Origin: Crocosphaera watsonii WH 8501
Lineage (GTDB): Bacteria > Cyanobacteriota > Cyanobacteriia > Cyanobacteriales > Microcystaceae
Direction of reading: 5' to 3'
Assembly: GCF_000167195.1 (NCBI RefSeq)
Contig: NZ_AADV02000005.1
Location: 62,001-126,000 of the forward strand
Length of the DNA: 64,000 bases
Numbering within the stretch: the first letter of the stretch is position 1; the number at the start of each line of letters is the position of its first letter. Shown in pieces: positions 1 to 7,657 of the stretch. A program made the position numbers and the translations under genes. Below the pieces are notes generated by a model. The model did no database searches and was not told where the DNA came from. It saw nothing but the letters and a program-made list of their open reading frames with translations.

Positions 1-144
1 AACTTGTTGTGTCACTGAATAAGTTTCTCTCACTTTCATCATCTGATTCTCTCCATCTTTGACCCCATAGGTTTGATTATGAGGATTTTTGGTGGTGTTT
101 TTAGAAGAGTCCGAAGATACACGAGAAAGAGTTTGAGTTGTCAT
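1..144 (-). CDS. Hypothetical protein, N-terminal part (runs off window)
   Basis: The minus strand is open from an ATG at 142-144 to the window edge, giving 48 residues that begin MTTQTLSRVSSD and are rich in Ser, Thr and Asn. I do not recognise the family. It lies downstream, on the same strand, of the truncated gene ending at 263, so the two could once have shared a transcript. No signal peptide or membrane segment is visible in the part present. Confidence 0.35.
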   Translation of the reverse strand, partial: MTTQTLSRVSSDSSKNTTKNPHNQTYGVKDGENQMMKVRETYSVTQQV

Positions 145-262
145 TGATGGTATATTAAGTATATTCACTTATGTTTTTTTGCTTTGCGATGTCCAGTATA
201 ACCAATCGGGTGCGATCTTGTACAGTCCATCACCCCTGAATTCTGGCATCGTTGGGTTTTAT

Positions 263-463
263 CTACTGTCGTCTATGATACACAGTCATCAATTTTCCTT
301 GAGGGTTATAGACTTCGATGGACTTACCTGTTTGGTTACTGATTGTTTGTAAGCGTTTTTCAAAGGTGGAAAGATGCTTTAAAAGTTCTACCTGAGTTTG
401 TAAATTTCCTTCTGCTTTTGCTTGTAAAGCAATCATCCATAGTTGTTCTAAATAGTTTGATTC
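263..463 (-). pseudogene. C-terminal fragment of an unknown gene, cut by IS630
   Basis: The reading frame stays open from 604 down to 263, but positions 466-604 belong to the IS630 end. The native part is only about 66 residues, from SNYLEQLWMIAL to the end MTVYHRRQ. It is a helical, Gln/Leu-rich tail followed by a short segment like a beta strand. The rest of the gene is not on the other side of the IS, where IS66 sequence is found instead, so the 5' part was lost in a rearrangement. Function unknown. Confidence 0.45.
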
Positions 464-465
464 TA

Positions 466-1842
466 GTGCAGCTTGGCGAAAGTAATCCACCAGATTTTTA
501 CAGAAACTTTCGTGACTAGCCACGACAATGTGTTTCAATGAAACTAACGGAAGAATCTCGAAGTTGATGTCCATGATAAAAGCATTGCCAATTAACCTCT
601 CCAACCTACAGAAAACAGTACTCCAACAAATAGTGAGAGGGACAACAAACCCCTATCGCCTTGTTAGACGAGCCAAGCTAATCTTAGCCGCAGCATCAGG
701 AGAGAGCAATAGTTCGATTAGTCGAAGATTAGAATTAGACCGAGTACAAGTGCGTCAGTGGCGATCGCGATGGTTTGAGGAGAGAGAAAAACTGAGTGCC
801 GCCGAAGAACAACAGGTAACGGAGAAAGCATTAATGGTCTTGATCAAAGGAATTTTAAGCGATCGCCCAAGACCTGGAACAACAAAATCCTTTACGGTCG
901 AACAAGTAGTCCAGATTGTAGAGATCGCTTGTGAAGAATGTGAAAAATCAGACAGACCAGTGAGCCATTGGACACCTTCAGAGTTGGCGGATGAAGCCAT
1001 AAAAAGAGGAATTGTCGAAAAGATTTCCCCCCGTAGTGTGGGGCGTTTTTTAAAAAGAAGCGACATTACAACCACATCTCGTTCGTTACTGGTTAATGCC
1101 AAAATTGATGATCCCTTAAAATTTAAAAAGCAAGTCAAATATATCTGTGAACTTCATCAAGAAGCTAAAACTTTGTTAGAACAAGGAATTCATTTAATTA
1201 GTACAGATGAAATGACAGGGATTCAAGCTCTTGAGAGATTATTTCCGAACAAAAGAATCAAGCCTAAACAAGTAGAAAAAATCGAATTTGAATATGAAAG
1301 ACACGGAACTTTAAGCTTGATTGCGAACTGGGATGTGGCAAGAGGAAAAGTTGTTAGTCCCTCTATTGGACCGACAAGAACAGAACAAGATTTTTCTGAA
1401 CATATCCAGAGAACGATTAAGATTGATGAAAAAGCAGAATGGATTTTTATTGTAGATAAACTCAACACTCATAAATCGGAAAGCTTAGTCAAATTAGTAG
1501 CAGAAAGCTGTGGAATTACTATTGATTTGGGGAGAAAAGGAAAGGAGGGGATTTTGCAATCTATGGACAGCAGAGCAGATTTTTTATCAGATGAATCTCA
1601 TCGAATTCGCTTTGTTTATATTCCCAAACATACATCGTGGCTTAATCAAATTGAGTGTTGGTTTTCGATCTTAGTCAGGCGTTTACTCAAAAGAATTACT
1701 GTCCGTTCAACTGAAGAACTATCCCAAAAAATTCTCAATTTTATTGATTACTTTAATCAACATTTTGCTAAGCCGTTCGTTTGGAAATTTAAGGGCTTTA
1801 AAGATCATAAGTGACTGGTGGATTATTTTTGCTAAGCTGCAC
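466..1842 (+). mobile_element. IS630-family insertion sequence
   Basis: Terminal inverted repeats are visible. The left end reads GTGCAGCTTGGCGAAAGTAA from 466, and the right end is its near-complement, ending GCTAAGCTGCAC at 1842. Both ends are bordered by TA (464-465 and 1843-1844), the dinucleotide that IS630/Tc1 elements duplicate. The element is about 1.38 kb and encodes one transposase. The flanks do not belong together: the left is a minus-strand unknown gene and the right is the inside of an IS66 transposase. The copy therefore marks a recombination or deletion junction. Confidence 0.8.
573..1814 (+). CDS. IS630-family transposase
   Basis: A DDE transposase of about 413 residues. The N-terminal half is a helix-turn-helix region (around residues 5-60, ending VRQWRSRW) followed by a winged-helix-like segment. 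The catalytic part shows the IS630 signature acidic residues in LISTDEMTG, FIVDKLNTH and TSWLNQIECWFS. The frame is open upstream to 528, but those codons fall in the terminal region; ATG at 573 (or 567) gives a normal N-terminus. No stop or frameshift interrupts it, so it may be active. Confidence 0.85.
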   Translation: MIKALPINLSNLQKTVLQQIVRGTTNPYRLVRRAKLILAAASGESNSSISRRLELDRVQVRQWRSRWFEEREKLSAAEEQQVTEKALMVLIKGILSDRPRPGTTKSFTVEQVVQIVEIACEECEKSDRPVSHWTPSELADEAIKRGIVEKISPRSVGRFLKRSDITTTSRSLLVNAKIDDPLKFKKQVKYICELHQEAKTLLEQGIHLISTDEMTGIQALERLFPNKRIKPKQVEKIEFEYERHGTLSLIANWDVARGKVVSPSIGPTRTEQDFSEHIQRTIKIDEKAEWIFIVDKLNTHKSESLVKLVAESCGITIDLGRKGKEGILQSMDSRADFLSDESHRIRFVYIPKHTSWLNQIECWFSILVRRLLKRITVRSTEELSQKILNFIDYFNQHFAKPFVWKFKGFKDHK

Positions 1843-1844
1843 TA

Positions 1845-2254
1845 GTCAAGGCACAACAACAGTTATCTCTTCAACAAAGACTGATTGACCAGCAACAACA
1901 ACAAATCTCTACACAACAGCAAGAAATTGAAAAATTGAAAGAAGAGAGAGATAAGCTAAAAAACCGTAACTCAAAAAACAGTTCAGTCCCCCCATCATCA
2001 GACCCACTAAAAAAGCCTTCTGACAAAAAGAAACGCAAAAAAGGATTTAAACGCGGACCAAAATATGACCACCCAGGGAAGACCCGTAATGGTTTTGGTC
2101 AGCCCGATAAGATAGTCCCTTTAGAACTAGAAAACTGTCCTGTTTGTGGGGGTTCAGTGGAACGAGATGAAGTAGTTCCCGAAAAAGTCCAGCAAGTGGC
2201 TGAAGTAGTAGACCAACCCATAGAAATCAGGGAATATCGTCGCGGATTCTATAA
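1845..2254 (+). pseudogene. IS66 transposase fragment
   Basis: This 410-bp piece matches 44622-45031 of the intact IS66 transposase in this window almost base for base. The one difference I see is a Pro for a Gln codon after SSD. It covers the coiled-coil Gln-rich segment, the basic SDKKKRKK stretch and the first CPVCGG zinc-binding motif. It is cut on the left by IS630 and on the right by IS1634, and the catalytic domain is missing. The near identity indicates recent duplication. Confidence 0.85.
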
Positions 2255-4261
2255 CCCAGATTCCGCACTTCAAAATGTAGTATAAAAAAATACATAGTTT
2301 TAAAAAGTCCGAAAATCATACCTGGGCAAGAATATTTCTCTTTTCATTAAATTTTTAGGAAAAATAATCAAATTAAGAAGATTTATACTCATTGAAAACT
2401 TAGCAAGACTCAGCACAAACGAAGGAGAGTTTCCTCTTCTCATTTGATATCATTAGACTCTTATTCTTTTATTATTTTTGCTTTATCCAATTCAATTTAT
2501 AGATAATATCTTTGACAAGATGCAGGTAATAAACTCAATATAAAACGCCTTTCTTCTGTTAAATTGACAATTTGTTTAACTCCGTTTAAAATCACATAAT
2601 GAATACCTTGAAAACATTGAAATATCCACCTCAAAGTCGGACGCAATGTTACTTTCCCTACTTGATTATTTATTCCTTTTTTGACTCTTTTTAAACAATT
2701 TCTTAATTCTCTTTGCCCCAAGTTATAAATCAACAAACACAAAGACATTAAAAATAACATTGTTTCTATTCTTTCTGGTTTTTCAACGAAGAAACTATCA
2801 GTAAAAAATAAGGGATCTTTCAAAAATCGAAATCCTCTTTCCGTAGATTGCTGATTTTTATAAGTTATCAGAATTTCACTAGCTTCTAATTTATTTTCCT
2901 CTACTAAGTTAGTTGCTAAAATAAATTTTCCTGCTTCTTTAGTCTTTCTACTTATCTCTTCATCTTTTTTGATGATCAGACTAATCATTTTATAAATCTT
3001 TTCCTTTTTTTTCGAGTAAGTTTCAATCAGTTCAACTTCTTTTATTTCCAACAATCTCAATTTTTTATTAATAGCTTTTAATTTATATCGAGCAGCTTGA
3101 GGATGTTCAAATTCTTCAGATTGTATTTCTTTAAGAAATTTTTGGGATTTCTTCTCTTCTTGGGAAAGTTGTTTTTCTAGTTTTTCCAAATCACTTTTCT
3201 GTCTTTTTTCACTCAAGACTATTAACCAAGTTTGCTTGATTCTACCATAAGTAACAATTTCTTCTTTCCAGGTATAACTTTCTAAATTTAGGTCACTTCT
3301 TTTTTCTTTATCTTCATCTTTTACTTCTTCCACCTCTATATTTTGCACTAATTCTTTTGCTTTTTTTATGGTCATTGGAACTCTCGTTATCCATTTTAAA
3401 TGTTGGATTAGTTGGAGATTTTCTTGACCATATAAAGCACTATCACAAACCATGATACTATCAAACTTTATTTGCTTTTTGAATTCTACTAAAACTTTTC
3501 CAAATACAGCTTTATCAGATTCATTTCCATCTCCTACTCTCACAAATAATGGAATATCTCCATCTTGGCTTGTTATTAAATCCAAGACACATTGTTTTAA
3601 GTCTGGTCTATGATCCCGAGAATATCCTTTCTTAATAAAAATTGGTCTTTCTTTAATAATTTTTTCTTCTTCCTGTTTCTCTTTATCTTCTTCCCTTTTA
3701 TATTCTCCATCTAAATGAAATGATGTGGAATCTAAATGGGAGTATTTAAGGTCTATTTTAAATTTTTAAATTACTTCTAAAACTACTTCAATAAAAATAT
3801 CATTTAGTCCATATTTATATAATTCATCCATTACTCTCCCAATTTTATCATCATTAAGGTAATCAGGTTTGATTCTTTCTCCTAACAATTTCTCAATGGC
3901 TTTATCTTGAAAAAACTGACTGAATAAATATAGAGGTCTTGAAACAAATCCTAGTCCATTGATTAAAATAGACTTAACTACTGTACCTGCTGAGATTTTT
4001 TCTCTAACATCTATTCCTAATTTATTATTAATTATTTTGACTATTCCTATTTCATCAATTAAACCAGCTACTATCCCTAAATGGTCTAAATTTTTAACTT
4101 GTATTTCTTCTAAATAAGACATTTTTCGCTCTTTTTTTACAGAGGAAACAACTTAAACAATTATCCCACTTTTTTGTCTTCAAGAGCTTAAGCAATTATA
4201 CTTAATTATTAACCCCAGGCTTGTAGTATTTAATGCTACTTTTTGAAGTGCGGAATCTGGG
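2255..4261 (-). mobile_element. IS1634-family insertion sequence (IS4 superfamily)
   Basis: Perfect 21-bp terminal inverted repeats begin CCCAGATTCCGCACTTC at 2255 and end with the complement at 4261. The element is about 2.0 kb and carries one transposase on the minus strand. The left flank is IS66 sequence and the right flank is an unrelated secreted-protein gene. No matching target duplication is visible, so this copy too probably sits at a rearrangement breakpoint. Confidence 0.85.
2497..4122 (-). pseudogene. IS1634-family transposase, one in-frame stop
   Basis: The full frame is about 541 codons. The N-terminal DUF4277-like domain runs from MSYLEEIQVKNLDHLG to residue 118. A single TAA at 3766-3768 then interrupts it, and the same frame continues as KFKIDLKYSHLDSTSFHLDG with no shift. 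The catalytic region retains the Asp in SHLDSTSF, the Asp in VCDSALYG and the Glu-bearing signature STERGFRFLKDP. Apart from the nonsense codon it looks complete. A TTG at 3585 could restart a C-terminal fragment, but that would lack the first catalytic Asp. Confidence 0.85.
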
Positions 4262-4650
4262 ATCTAACTAAAGGTCTTCTTTTCACACTTACCTCTATTT
4301 TATTTTCCCCTTTAATGACTAATGAGGTCAAAGCTGAAAAGTTTTGTATACAGAGTATTGCCAACCCTTGTAAACCCGAAGTTAGTGAAATGTCTGAACA
4401 AGCAAAAAGACGGGCAGAACGTATTTTAGATTCTGATAATTGTGCTTTATATACTTATGGTAATGAACCGCAAATTCATTGTGCTTATGGTCGTGCAGAA
4501 AAACGACAACAAATATTAAACGATGTTCGTGCCGGTCGTGCCAGACCTTTTTATGGAGACGGTAGAACTCTTGGTTTTTATATTGAAGAAGTTGGTTTAA
4601 ATCAAGTGGTGGTTACTTTAGATAATCTCGATGTAAATTATAGCCAATAA
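4262..4650 (+). pseudogene. Small secreted protein, 5' end lost at IS1634
   Basis: Past the IS edge the frame reads LTKGLLFTLTSILFSPLM and then a cleavage-like region before AEKFCIQSIANPC, which looks like the hydrophobic core of a signal peptide. The mature part, about 105 residues, has paired cysteines and ends DNLDVNYSQ. The native start codon is gone. A TTG at 4243 inside the inverted repeat is the only in-frame start left, so a slightly altered protein might still be made. I do not recognise the family. Confidence 0.5.
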
Positions 4651-4944
4651 TTAATATTTACTTTTTGATGTTTCCTCTCTAACCTGAGGAGAGGAGTTCG
4701 GAGTTTGGAGTTGGAGATTTTCCATGAGATAATCAGGGTTTAAGACTCTTGATGAAAGATCGGTTGTCTATAAATTTCCTTATATCGAACTCAGGTCTCT
4801 AAATCAATCTTGCCAGTGGATAATGGATAATGGATAATTGACAATTATCCATTGGTAAAATCAATTCTGTTCCCTGTTCCCTCTGTAAATTAGCCAGTTT
4901 GAGCGAAGTTGCAAGATGTGAGTTTAACACCACAATTATTTTCA
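4651..4944. repeat. Intergenic region with short cyanobacterial repeats
   Basis: No gene is seen. The stretch contains GAGTTCGGAGTTTGGAGTT (about 4693-4712), a heptamer-like short tandem repeat of the type scattered in cyanobacteria. It also contains a palindromic GGATAATGGATAATTGACAA...TTATCC segment near 4817-4852. Related copies occur at about 19797-19870, 22028-22046, 25718-25752, 37868-37898 and 56399-56420. Confidence 0.6.
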
Positions 4945-6376
4945 TTGACACTCTCCTGATTCCGCTACGCTAAAATCAGGAGATTCTTCTCTCAAAGGCT
5001 CTTATCTAGCCAATCAAAGATTGACCCCGACAGAACGCCTCCAGAAGCTTCTTGATGCAGTCGCTCATGGGGGAAACCCCCAAGACCGCGCTGCATCGCA
5101 TTTTCATTCACGGGCTGCCCGACCGCTACTAATCCTCGATTTCTTATTACTTGACTCGCCGCCACATCACGATTTGTTTTATACCCACAATTAGGACAAT
5201 GATGAATTCTATTTGATAGATTCTTTTTGCCTGTTTGGGTATTACAATTAGGACAAATTTGACTGGTATAATCTTTATCTACCTTAAGAAAATAGACATC
5301 TCTTTTCCAACAAATATACGACAAGATGTTGAAAAATTGACCAAAACCAGCATCTAATGTATGCTTACCAAATAAGCCTTTAGCCCAAGCTTTGAAGTTA
5401 ATATCCTCAACAAACATCATGCCAGCTTGGTCACATAAATGATGGGCTAATTTAAAGTGCCAGTCTTTTCTAGTATCGTGGATTTTTTGATAAACTCTAG
5501 CTATTTGAGTTTGCAGTTTTTGCCAATTATTAGACCCCTTTTTCTTGTTCTTTAACCTTCTTTGCAGTGATTTCAACTTGCCATGAAGTTGATTAAAAAA
5601 CCGAGGCCTTTTGACTAATTCCCCTTCGCTAGTGGCTAAATAAGAATCAAGTCCAATATCTACCCCTAACGGATATCCCTGTATGGGTGTTTCGGGAATA
5701 TTGACAGATAACTGATAAATTAACTGTACAAAATATCCTGATGCTCGTTTAACTACCCTGATTTGTTTCAACACAAACCCATTACTGATAGGTCGAGACA
5801 TCCTCATTTTTACTTTCCCAATTTTGGGAAGTTTTACCCATCCATCACCCACCCATTCTTGCTTAACTGATGGGTAGAGAAAACTTCTCATTTTTTTCTT
5901 AAGACGTGGAAAACCAAAACCTCTTTCCCACATATTTACAAACGCAGCTTCTAAAGTTCTTAGGGTTTGCTGCAAAACTTGTGAATGGGGTTCTTTTAAT
6001 TGAGGATAGATTTTCTTGGCATCAGTTAAAGATTTACACTAAGAATTATAGGTAGGTCGTTGTTTATTCGGACTGATTATATATTCTGAGTGAATGGAAC
6101 AAAAATTGATAGGAGACTTACGACTATTTACCCAATCTTTTCTTTCTCGAAGTGCATAGTTATAGACTTTTTTGCAGGTTTCAAGATACATCTCAATCAT
6201 CTGGACTTGAGACTTTTTAGGTTTGAGCTTGAAATCGTAGGTCATCGTTATCATGCCCTCATTATAGCATACTTAATAAATGTTGCTACATTTGTTAAGT
6301 AATATTCACGGGCAATAAATTACCCGTGTTGCGCTACATCTCCCACTTAAAAGATGGGAGCTTTGCGCTGCCCGTC
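4945..6376 (-). mobile_element. IS200/IS605-group element carrying only tnpB
   Basis: The tnpB-type gene lies between two sets of subterminal hairpins rather than inverted repeats. On the right-end side the stem CTCCTGATT/AATCAGGAG is at 4953-4961/4974-4982, just after TTGACACT. On the left-end side there are hairpins CACGGG...CCCGTG (about 6308-6329) and CTCCCA...TGGGAG (about 6339-6360). No tnpA (Y1 transposase) is present, so it would need help in trans. Exact ends are estimates. Confidence 0.7.
4992..6254 (-). pseudogene. tnpB: TnpB (IS605 OrfB) RNA-guided nuclease, one in-frame TAG
   Basis: A frame of about 420 codons starts MITMTYDFKLKPKKSQ and is interrupted once, by TAG at 6039-6041, after RPTYNS. 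The same frame then continues CKSLTDAKKIYPQLK, so a Gln codon probably mutated. The RuvC-like catalytic residues remain in the second part: the Asp in GVDIGLDSYL, the Glu in FVEDINFKAW and the Asp in TNRDVAASQ. The zinc-binding CPNC...CPNCG pair is also present. The family is an RNA-guided nuclease whose guide RNA normally comes from the right end, here just below 4992. Confidence 0.85.
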
Positions 6377-6392
6377 TTTTTCTGTAAATTAA

Positions 6393-7472
6393 TTAATCAT
6401 CCATTTGCCAGGGTTCTAATAAATTATTTTCATCAAAAATCTTTTTTGGTCTTAAGACAATTATTACTTGACCTAAAAGTGGACAAGAAGGACTTTCAGC
6501 AAACCATTTAAAGGTTAATTCTTCCCCTTCTTCTACTAAAAAATAACTTTGGTCATCCCATGCAGTTACTGCTCGATCAATTAACACCAAAACATCCTCT
6601 GGTTTCCCTGTTAAAGATTGAGGAAGTCCATCGCTTTGACATAATATAGCCACGGGATCGACGGCTTTTAAAACAGATTGCCAACTGGGTAGGGGAACCA
6701 CGGAACCTGTGTTATGATAATTTACGTAGTTAAATGGGCTAACTGTATCTATCTTTTCCACCCCCAACACCTGATTTTTATTCAAGGGCAGGTTTCCGGC
6801 TAAGGGAACGATACGGGATATCTCTTCTTGGTTTTCAACGCGGTAGAGGGGCATTAAAGGCGCACTAGCTTCGGGAGTTACGGTAAAGTCGCTGAGTAAT
6901 TTTTCAATCGCTCCTCTAGCTGTATTAGAGGAGGCATATTTTAACCCCTTGGCGATTAAACGAGTACGAGCTTGAAGGTCTTTTTTCTGTTTGGCCTGTT
7001 TCCAACATTGATAAGCCATTGCATCCCCAGGATCAAGAGTAAACCCTGGCGGTAACTGGGGCATTAAAGAGAAGGTTTGGAAAGTTTTGGCGATGTCTTT
7101 AGTTTCCAGGTGATCTAAACTTTTATCCTTGGCTAACTTTGCCACTGTAACCCGTTGATTTTGCTTAAGGATGCGTAGTTCGTAGAGTACATCGCTTTTT
7201 GGTCCTCTGTAGTAGCTCAATAAGTCTTCGGAAACTTGGCCATCCAGCAAGCTATCATAAACTTGAGCGGCAACGATAATTAAATTTTGCTGACTTGCCT
7301 GAAACCCTGTTTTTTCAAAGATGGTTTGACTGTTATATCCTGCTTTTTGTAGCTGCTGACAGGTTTTTCCCCAGTCTACCCAAGTACCTTCTTTGTGGAG
7401 AAGCGATCTCATTAATTCTTCGGCCTGTTCTTCAGAAAGCTGTGGTGATGTATCTTGGGGATTATAGTTCAT
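6393..7472 (-). CDS. raf1: RuBisCO accumulation factor 1 (Raf1)
   Basis: A 359-residue protein matching cyanobacterial Raf1, a dimeric chaperone that stabilises RbcL dimers during assembly of the RuBisCO L8 core in the cytoplasm. The N-terminal alpha domain (about 1-190) includes EGTWVDWGKTCQQLQKAGY and the helix-rich QNLIIVAAQVYDSLL. A beta domain with PLYRVENQEEISRIVPLAG and a C-terminal acidic tail (FDENNLLEPWQMDD) complete it. Length and order are normal and it looks intact. It is transcribed alone. Its 3' end is only about 16 bp from the left end of the TnpB element. Confidence 0.9.
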   Translation of the reverse strand: MNYNPQDTSPQLSEEQAEELMRSLLHKEGTWVDWGKTCQQLQKAGYNSQTIFEKTGFQASQQNLIIVAAQVYDSLLDGQVSEDLLSYYRGPKSDVLYELRILKQNQRVTVAKLAKDKSLDHLETKDIAKTFQTFSLMPQLPPGFTLDPGDAMAYQCWKQAKQKKDLQARTRLIAKGLKYASSNTARGAIEKLLSDFTVTPEASAPLMPLYRVENQEEISRIVPLAGNLPLNKNQVLGVEKIDTVSPFNYVNYHNTGSVVPLPSWQSVLKAVDPVAILCQSDGLPQSLTGKPEDVLVLIDRAVTAWDDQSYFLVEEGEELTFKWFAESPSCPLLGQVIIVLRPKKIFDENNLLEPWQMDD

Positions 7473-7657
7473 CGAGTCTTTTAACGATAAAGCTTTATTC
7501 TTAGGTTATGTTATGGAGACACAAGTTTTCCAACCATAACTTACACTTTCTATTATAAATCAAAAGTGTCCAGAAACATAAAAACTTTCCCAGTTGACAA
7601 AGTTTTCCTGTATTGTAGGGTGAGTAGGTATTCGGCTAGGTATTCGGGGAAAATAGC

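Noticed and set aside
2497-3585. Separate 362-residue gene
   Set aside because: It is the C-terminal part of the IS1634 transposase; the frame is the same as the part before the TAA at 3766.
4243-4650. Complete 135-residue gene starting at TTG 4243
   Set aside because: The first six codons are IS1634 inverted repeat, so the start is not native.
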